DNA of 64,000 bases. It comes from Owenia fusiformis (taxonomy: Eukaryota > Annelida > Polychaeta > Sabellida > Oweniidae). The position numbers and the translations under genes were made by a program. Where the stretch lies: NCBI GenBank assembly GCA_903813345.2, contig CAIIXF020000004.1, forward strand, positions 18,709,513 through 18,773,512, given 5' to 3'. Below, one piece after another: positions 59,401 to 64,000 of this stretch. The number at the start of each line of letters is the position of its first letter. The first letter of the stretch is position 1. The notes beneath the pieces were generated by a model. It saw only the letters and a list, made by a program, of their open reading frames with translations, was not told where the DNA came from and did not search any database.

Positions 59401-59578
59401 GCGTTTCTCACCAAGACCAAGTGGAGGCCCCTCTTATGGGGGATCTTCCTACAGATCAGAGCGTACAAGTAGACCTACCAGAGAGGCTAGCCCAGGTGGC
59501 CCTCCACCCTACAAGAGATCAAGAGGTCCGGAAGATTACCCCCCTTCAAGCAGGGGCAGCTATAGAGGGCGCTCATAA
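47256..59578 (+). CDS. RBMX: RBMX / hnRNP G RNA-binding protein
   Basis: Eleven coding exons join in phase: 47256-47418, 47960-48066, 49497-49594, 50642-50706, 51801-51869, 54317-54373, 54650-54752, 55979-56077, 57115-57237, 58346-58497 and 59394-59578. They give 406 residues (human RBMX 391). One RRM sits at the N terminus: RNP2 KIFVAGL (27-33), RNP1 KGFAFVTF (67-74), with the hnRNP G-type FGKYGRI. An RGG-rich stretch ([17 protein letters not shown]) and a long low-complexity tail of RDSY, SYSSRD, DYGPPP and SYGGSSY repeats follow, as in RBMX. The protein acts in the nucleus in splice-site choice and nascent-RNA binding. The ATG lies 9 bp into its exon after an acceptor; a Gly run (8 residues) precedes the RRM. 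Introns carry a LINE fragment, MITEs and a 20-bp array, all spliced out in this model. Confidence 0.93.
47960..48066 (+). CDS. RBMX: RBMX coding exon 2 (RNP1)
   Basis: Acceptor TTTAATTAG ends at 47959. Encodes [20 protein letters not shown] and [16 protein letters not shown]. Donor GTATGT at 48067. Too short to stand out as an open frame but unmistakable by similarity. Confidence 0.94.
48076..49320 (-). mobile_element. 5'-truncated LINE fragment, antisense in RBMX intron
   Basis: Minus-strand reading gives the C-terminal part of a non-LTR reverse transcriptase in several frames: [46 protein letters not shown], then [46 protein letters not shown], and ERCLLW-like [20 protein letters not shown] with its cysteine/histidine cluster. 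At least one frameshift (near 49060-49080) and stops near 48910-48990 break it. The 5' reverse-transcriptase core and endonuclease are absent. The 3' tail, about 10-30 bp from the donor of RBMX coding exon 2, has AAGATAAGTTAAGATAAG repeats. Confidence 0.85.
49497..49594 (+). CDS. RBMX: RBMX coding exon 3 (RRM end)
   Basis: Acceptor TTGTTTTAG ends at 49496. Encodes [20 protein letters not shown] and [12 protein letters not shown] plus two bases of Arg. Donor GTAAGA at 49595. Confidence 0.93.
49632..50365. mobile_element. CCCATCGA-type element, copy B
   Basis: Begins CCCATCGACCAAAGTTCGGA and ends near GTTCGATGGGATTTGCTACA. It has two copies of a GTCCGTCCGGGCAATAACTC module and several GGCCATTTT/AAAATGG segments. 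Same family as 32516-33367, here in an RBMX intron. Confidence 0.75.
50642..50706 (+). CDS. RBMX: RBMX coding exon 4 (RGG box)
   Basis: Acceptor TTCACCAG ends at 50641. Encodes [20 protein letters not shown] then SY. Donor GTAAGA at 50707. Confidence 0.92.
50843..51073. mobile_element. Small MITE, copy 1
   Basis: About 230 bp with ends TCAGGGCTCTCGC and GGTGAGAGCCCTGA. The core GTTTCCACAGTCTAAACTTG and ATTTATCATGA are shared with 56164-56374. Confidence 0.75.
51801..51869 (+). CDS. RBMX: RBMX coding exon 5
   Basis: Acceptor TTATTTAG ends at 51800. Encodes [20 protein letters not shown] and PYG. The donor GTAGCG at 51870 is weaker than its neighbours. Phase fits both sides. Confidence 0.85.
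52320..52475. repeat. GTGGAAC-rich hairpin-like repeat
   Basis: Starts GTGAAACCTGTGGAATACCT and ends GGTTCCACTGAGACAGATTT followed by TACTGTA. Related wording (GTGTTCACT..., ACAGTAAAAC) occurs at about 4800-5060 and 29640-29820, suggesting a dispersed family. Low certainty. Confidence 0.4.
52689..53298. mobile_element. MITE with CCGTATTCTCTGTAATTA ends
   Basis: ATTACCGTATTCTCTGTAAT at the left end and its complement at the right. Next to each end is a GCGCCCA/GGGCGCTTATTAG motif, and a third partial copy (GAGAGAATACGGTAA) is internal near 52880. About 610 bp, no protein, in an RBMX intron. Confidence 0.8.
54317..54373 (+). CDS. RBMX: RBMX coding exon 6
   Basis: Acceptor TTTTACCAG ends at 54316. 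Encodes [19 protein letters not shown]. Donor GTAGGC at 54374. Confidence 0.87.
54650..54752 (+). CDS. RBMX: RBMX coding exon 7
   Basis: Acceptor TGCTTGCAG ends at 54649. Encodes [20 protein letters not shown] and [14 protein letters not shown]. Donor GTACAT at 54753. Confidence 0.88.
54779..55530. mobile_element. CCATCGAAC-type element fragments, copy C
   Basis: CCATCGAACGAAGTCCATTT at about 54783 and GCTGTTCGATGCGATTTGC at about 54858 form a short internally deleted copy. A longer decayed copy continues to about 55530, with AATAACTCAAATACCATTG at about 54943 and GTTTGATGGGATATGCTACG near 55497. In an RBMX intron. Confidence 0.65.
55979..56077 (+). CDS. RBMX: RBMX coding exon 8
   Basis: Acceptor TTTTTGCAG ends at 55978. 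Encodes [20 protein letters not shown] and [12 protein letters not shown]. Donor GTAAAA at 56078. Confidence 0.9.
56164..56374. mobile_element. Small MITE, copy 2
   Basis: Second copy of the 50843-51073 family, sharing TGACTGTTTCCACAGTCTAA and ending GGTGAGAGCCCTGA. The left terminus is degraded. Confidence 0.7.
56560..57015. repeat. Dispersed repeat with internal ~105-bp duplications
   Basis: GGTCTCCAACTTTTTTGTGA at about 56572 and GGTGACATTTTGTCATGTTA near 56973 match a contiguous sequence at about 34903-35020 near PNPLA4. Between them a segment with AAATCATCTGGAAGTTCTCC and GAAGTTCAAATCTGA is repeated about three times. Confidence 0.6.
57115..57237 (+). CDS. RBMX: RBMX coding exon 9
   Basis: Acceptor GTGTTGTAG ends at 57114. 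Encodes [20 protein letters not shown] and [20 protein letters not shown]. Donor GTACGG at 57238. Confidence 0.9.
57668..58268. repeat. 20-bp tandem repeat, about 30 copies
   Basis: Unit CATCCAGTGATCAAGTATTC with variants GTGGTCA and AAATATTC. It lies in the RBMX intron before coding exon 10. Variant A/G copies alternate in blocks, which suggests recent multi-unit duplication. Confidence 0.96.
58346..58497 (+). CDS. RBMX: RBMX coding exon 10
   Basis: Acceptor CATATTATAG ends at 58345. Encodes [38 protein letters not shown] and [10 protein letters not shown]. Donor GTAAGA at 58498. The exon follows the 20-bp array by only about 75 bp. Confidence 0.9.
59394..59578 (+). CDS. RBMX: RBMX last coding exon
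   Basis: Acceptor TATTATAG ends at 59393. Encodes [40 protein letters not shown] and [10 protein letters not shown], with stop TAA at 59576-59578. The ending resembles the SRGAPRGGGRGG/SRY-type C terminus of RBMX. Confidence 0.92.
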
Positions 59579-60129
59579 AGAGACTCCTAATGAAGGCAAT
59601 CAAGCAAATCTCTTGAAGTTTGAATAATTAATATGCAGAAGTATGTGAAAGGAACAGAATCTTAAACCATATGGAACTCTGGATACTTTTTATATATCAC
59701 TTGTTTTTAACTAAGGAGAGAAAGGACAATGATGAATGCACATGCACTAAGGAACTGAGTGACTCTGACAGAGCTAGAATTCATAAGAACCACAGAGTAA
59801 TACAAAAACGTTGTCTGATGATAACCATAGACAGAATATGATTGTGTCGTAGATGTTGTGCTTGGACAAAATCAACATGCTAATAAGTGTAGTAATGATA
59901 GATCTAATGTGTATCTAGGAACAATGAATCATCATCTTTTCACTTATATTTTAGAGTCTAAATATCTAATGCACCATTGTGGATGTACTTATAAAACAAG
60001 GAGTTGAAGGAAGTGAATTATGATGGATTGTGTCAGATTTTATCATGTTTTATTTTCTCAATGACAACATGCTGTTGCAATATTGTAGAATTGAACAAGT
60101 AGATGTTCTGAATATAAGAGAACTATTTT

Positions 60130-60135
60130 AATAAA
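60130..60135 (+). terminator. Likely RBMX polyadenylation signal
   Basis: AATAAA 552 bp after the RBMX stop, the first canonical hexamer on this strand there. Usage inferred. Confidence 0.5.
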
Positions 60136-60191
60136 TATTGTATTACATACTGAACATATAATCAAAGTGTGAAGATGTTTATTTGGTGAAA

Positions 60192-60331
60192 CAATTCAAG
60201 CAAAGTCAATCAAAGTTCAAACAAACACAATCAAAGTTCAAACAAAGTCAATCAAAGTTCAAACAAACACAATCAAAGTTCAAACAAAGTCAATCAAAGT
60301 TCAAACAAACACAATCAAAGTTCAAACAAAG
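60192..60331. repeat. Short tandem repeat, 30-bp unit
   Basis: Alternating 15-bp halves CAATCAAAGTTCAAACAAAG and CAATCAAAGTTCAAACAAAC, about five 30-bp units. The open frame it creates (KQSQSKFKQTQS repeats) is an artefact of the period. Confidence 0.9.
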
Positions 60332-60335
60332 TTGG

Positions 60336-62416
60336 TCAACTCGGGGGAAGATTCTGAAAAATCAAAATGAGATAGAAATGAAAGAAACTCATGTTTCAGT
60401 CACACAAAAACAATGTCATACTTTTGAAGGCCAGTTTGAACTCATACTTGAATTTTGAAAAAAAAGCGATACTAACCTTTAAGAAGAGCCAAAAGGAAGG
60501 CCATGCTAATGTGTAAAATGCAGTTGCATGAATTACAGTTGTACTTACACGTGTTCCAAACAAAACAGGAAAGCTCATGTAATTGCTGACATAATTCATT
60601 ATGTGATGTATTCTCATTACAAAATTCAATGATTATAACAGAACTTGTTGCTTGGAAAATGTATCAACGTTAATATATCAATGCTGACTTTTTCAAAAAG
60701 TAGAATGATTTTGATGATATAGCATTTGAGCACATTGGTAAGTAAAACTATGTCGAAGAATTCCATGCTACCATCCCAGAGTGGCCAGGATCAGAGCATA
60801 AATTGAGACACTTGAGCAAATGAAGAGTTGAAGCAGAGCCACAGCCTGAAGCAATCATATCACTGAAATTAAGAAGAGAAAAAGTTAAAAGGTAACACAT
60901 GGGCCTCAAGTAAGATAGAAACTACTACATACTGAATATAACTAAACCAGTCAATGGAAAACCTTTGAAGAAAGGATGCTTTTGAGTCACTGAATGAAAA
61001 CAAGAAAATAGGGAAAGATTTGGTAGTTTTGTAACTTCTGTATAGCCTTTGAAGAAACTTGAAGAGCAAAAGAGGTGTTTATTTTAGATATAAGTGATCT
61101 GTGTCTTGTACAAATAAAACCTTATATTATTTAAAGTCCTGAAAAGCAAGATGAATTTCATATAGACTTAAGTGAAAAGTGGAAGATTACTGTATATTAG
61201 AAAAATGCTAAAGGTGACATGTTCATTTGCAAGTTTATATAAATTGAAAATGATTTTTTTGCTGAAATGTTCTCACATATTATCATTGTCAGTTACCAGT
61301 TACCCTCATCAACTGTAGCTTTGAATAAATGATTGTTTGCTAGGAAGCTGATGTAACATCTGAGGTACCATAGTTGGAATCCTTACTACAAGTTCTTGGA
61401 AGCTGATTGGTGCAGAATTGTAGATGAGCCCATTCTGCTGGTGCAGTCCTGTTGTTGGTCAGAAGAGTTGAGGTGTGACAACACATCATTGAGGTAACCT
61501 TTCAATTACAACTGTAACTCATGGAATATTATTTGATTTAACCCTTTCCTGCCCAATCATGCTAATTGGCCTCATTTTCAGATTGTTGGCTTGAGTTATA
61601 AGGGTTGAGATGACCAGTTATCAATAGTACTGACCATAATCTATTGATGATGAAAGTGCTTATTTTTAGAAATATCTCATAATTCCTTAAAAGATTATGG
61701 GCAGGAAAGGGTTAAAATCAGTGGCATCTTGATGACATTTTGGCTGAGAGTGAATCCATAATAAGTAATTCGTAATTTTTGTAGTTAATATTTAACCTCA
61801 TTTGACCTTGTACAGGAAAAAATAAAAGCTTTCTCTTATCACACTTTTTCAAAGTGTTATATTGTTATCATCTGGTGTTGATTGGTGTGCATGTCTTAAA
61901 GGGTAGGCAAATAGGAAAACTGTTAACTTGTTGAACTTCAAATTTTTAAATGCAAAAGCCAGCTCAAAGTGCCATGATCTGATTAACTTTTGCAAATGTT
62001 GGATAAATTGCTCTGAATTTTTTGATATTGAGAATGAGAACCCTCACCAACCGTTTGTACATTTTGTTTATTTACAGGCTGTGGCAAATTGATAGGAGTG
62101 AAATGTGGCGGTTACACTTCAAAAACTTAAGCGCAAACGATGCATTATATCCAAAAAACAAATGATGAAAAATACAGATCTTAAACTGATTATGGATATT
62201 GAAGTTTGAAGGACTGTAGAGGGAGACAGTGACGATATATGACAAAGTTATGAACTGAGAAATGATGAATCCTCAACTTGATATAATCTGATTGAAGTCT
62301 GTGATTCATCCCGTTCTAACTGCCATATCTACAAAATTGATCTTCAAATAATTTCACTTTCATATTTTCAGAATAAATTAATAATGAAAGGGAATTTGTG
62401 ATATTAACTTTTAAAA
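60336..62416. other. Downstream of RBMX, nothing recognised
   Basis: No conserved exon or RNA gene. A small inverted pair, AACCCTTTCCTGCCC at about 61541 and GGGCAGGAAAGGGTT at about 61698, marks a ~170-bp hairpin element. Confidence 0.5.
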
Positions 62417-62890
62417 TACTGTAGATTGGGTTAATTTGGCGCTACTTAATTTGGCGATTTTGCCATTTTTGGCATATTGGCGGCTATTTAATTTGGCGGA
62501 TATGCAAGAAAATTAACTTACGCACTGTTTGCGAATTACCATGTAAATGGATAAGTTTGGCTATGTCCATTTTTCTTTTGAGGACCACTGGCGATCATCC
62601 TTTACATTTTGCACCTCGATCGATGCTGCTACTATACCACGCTTTTCCTTTCTAGTTTTTCCCTGAATATTAATGAGTGACTGACCAGGTATGAGCCAAA
62701 TTATGAGAGACATTTTTCATATTTTTGAAAGAAACTAAACCGGAAGTGACCTAAATACACTGGAGGAAATACTCTAGATAATTCCTGGGGATTCATTTTA
62801 AATTTTGGCAAAGATTTATATTGGCGAATTTTTCAATTTCGCCAAATTCGCCAAATTAAAGCGGGCGCCAAATTAACCCAATCTACAGTA
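62417..62890. mobile_element. MITE with TACTGTAGATTGGGTTAATT ends
   Basis: TACTGTAGATTGGGTTAATT followed by TGGCGC at 62417, mirrored by GCGCCAAATTAACCC then AATCTACAGTA at 62890. Internal repeats of AATTTGGCG. About 474 bp with no protein. Confidence 0.88.
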
Positions 62891-63115
62891 ACAGTTGATT
62901 CTACTGTATACAAATAGAAAAAACGATACTTTTAGTTTGAATAAATATATTTAAATATAATATCATTGAAATATTTCTTTTGTTTAGCAATCCATTTTAA
63001 TGCATTGCACGATAGAATCATACAGATTACAGTCCTCTTATAGCACATCCACATGACATTTAGTTAGCTGAAAGACTATTATATCATGAGTTCATGATTT
63101 TACTGTATACAAGTA

Positions 63116-64000
63116 CAGGGTGACCAAAAAACATGTTACTCTAAGTAAATGTGTATTGTTCAATTCATGAAACAATGATGTACTACATAGCATCATCGAC
63201 TTTGAAATTTAGAGATATGTTTTTTAAAAACTTATACGTATACTTATACTTATAAACCCAATAAACAAGGTGTTTCATAATTTCCTAATTCGTCGGGAAA
63301 TATCTTCTAGGACGGTAATAAAAAGGGCCAATGGCATACCATCCGTACCCCCTTGATGTAAAGCATGTTTAGTTGTGTCATATGTGTTTTCTAGAATCAA
63401 ATAGGCTGATATAGCACACAGGTTTTACAGATTTATCTACTCTCAAATATATTTTTTGTAGATGATCGTTTTGAATCACCTTGTAAAAATAACGAAGGGA
63501 GAATTAGTTCAGCTAATGAATGAGTCGAGCTGTTTGATTGGATACTATGCCTATTCAGCCGATTAATTTTAATAAGCCATTCTGGTCAGTAGGTCCACAC
63601 ATATACTATGCGGAGATCCAACTCTGTAAGTTTATAATCTGCGTATAAAGGCCCTTTTATACGTAAAAACTTAAAATTGACCTTATAATTTCATGAGAAC
63701 TTTGAAATGATCGACTCGTTCGTGTAGTGATTCACTTTAAAGGGTCTTGTTTATCGTACACTACAAGGACCCGTCAACTAGCGTTTAGTTTATCGTGTTC
63801 ATAATTGACACTAGCAAAGGACATTGTATTCGCAGTCCCTAGTTGATGATGGAGCTTGACTATATCGGGAATAGTTATGCCCCACTTGGTACAGATTATG
63901 AAAATCAATTTGAATTGATTTTAGTTCGACAAGACCCTTTAAACTATAAGTATACGTATACGTTTTTGAAACAACTTATAACGAAAATTCTTTAATATTT
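63116..64000. mobile_element. Left end of a mariner/Tc1-like element, cut by the window edge
   Basis: TA followed by CAGGGTGACCAAAAAACATG at 63116 has the same CAGGGTG terminus as the three complete elements in this window. No matching right end is present, so the element either continues beyond 64000 or is truncated by the foldback element at 63221. Confidence 0.55.
63221..63970. mobile_element. Foldback element with ACGTATAC ends
   Basis: TTTTTAAAAACTTATACGTA and TACTTATACTTATAAACCC at 63221 are mirrored by TATAAGTATACGTATACGTT near 63945-63970. An internal TTTAAAGGGTCTTGTTTATC echoes the right arm. No protein. Confidence 0.65.

Overview
This is a eukaryotic, AT-rich, intron-rich window from an animal. 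Four multi-exon genes can be reconstructed by joining conserved protein segments across GT-AG introns: a Wnt11 gene missing its first exon (+ strand, 5912-10267), a HAD-family pseudouridine-5'-phosphatase, PUDP (- strand, 23459 down to 12992), a patatin-like phospholipase closest to PNPLA4 (+, 34609-40535), and an RBMX/hnRNP G RNA-binding protein (+, 47256-59578). Gene content, short exons in long AT-rich introns, and many mariner-type, foldback and TCCG-rich repeats fit a marine invertebrate. The sequence does not let me choose between an invertebrate deuterostome and a lophotrochozoan. No tRNA, rRNA, CRISPR array or prokaryotic operon structure was seen.

Layout: 1-1930 is a minisatellite; 1931-5911 has no recognisable gene and probably lies upstream of, or in the first intron of, Wnt11. 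Wnt11 exons follow, with several short tandem arrays between and after them. PUDP occupies 12992-23459 on the other strand, and its large first intron is filled with foldback elements. The region 23460-34608 holds a nested transposon (a young, intron-containing mariner inside an older mariner-like element), a 1.9-kb foldback element and a minisatellite interrupted by two datable insertions. PNPLA4 is next, with another decayed mariner-like element in an intron. 40540-47246 is repeat-rich and probably contains the RBMX promoter and untranslated first exon. RBMX then runs to 59578, with a LINE fragment, MITEs and a 20-bp array in its introns. The last 3.5 kb is non-coding with a MITE and a transposon end.

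The most striking observation is that two different genes each carry a tandem array seeded on an exon-intron boundary. In PNPLA4 a 57-bp unit (19 codons) containing almost all of exon 3 plus its splice donor is repeated about 28 times. In PUDP a 51-bp unit (17 codons) containing the splice acceptor and the first nine codons of the last exon is repeated about 19 times. Both periods are multiples of three, nearly every copy keeps a usable splice site, and long stretches stay in frame. Alternative splice-site choice could therefore lengthen the two enzymes in 19- or 17-residue steps close to a catalytic residue. PUDP and PNPLA4 are also neighbours on the human X chromosome, so their adjacency here may be an old linkage.

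The four genes do not form a pathway: one is a secreted signal, one a nucleotide-catabolism phosphatase, one a lipid hydrolase and one a nuclear RNA-binding protein.
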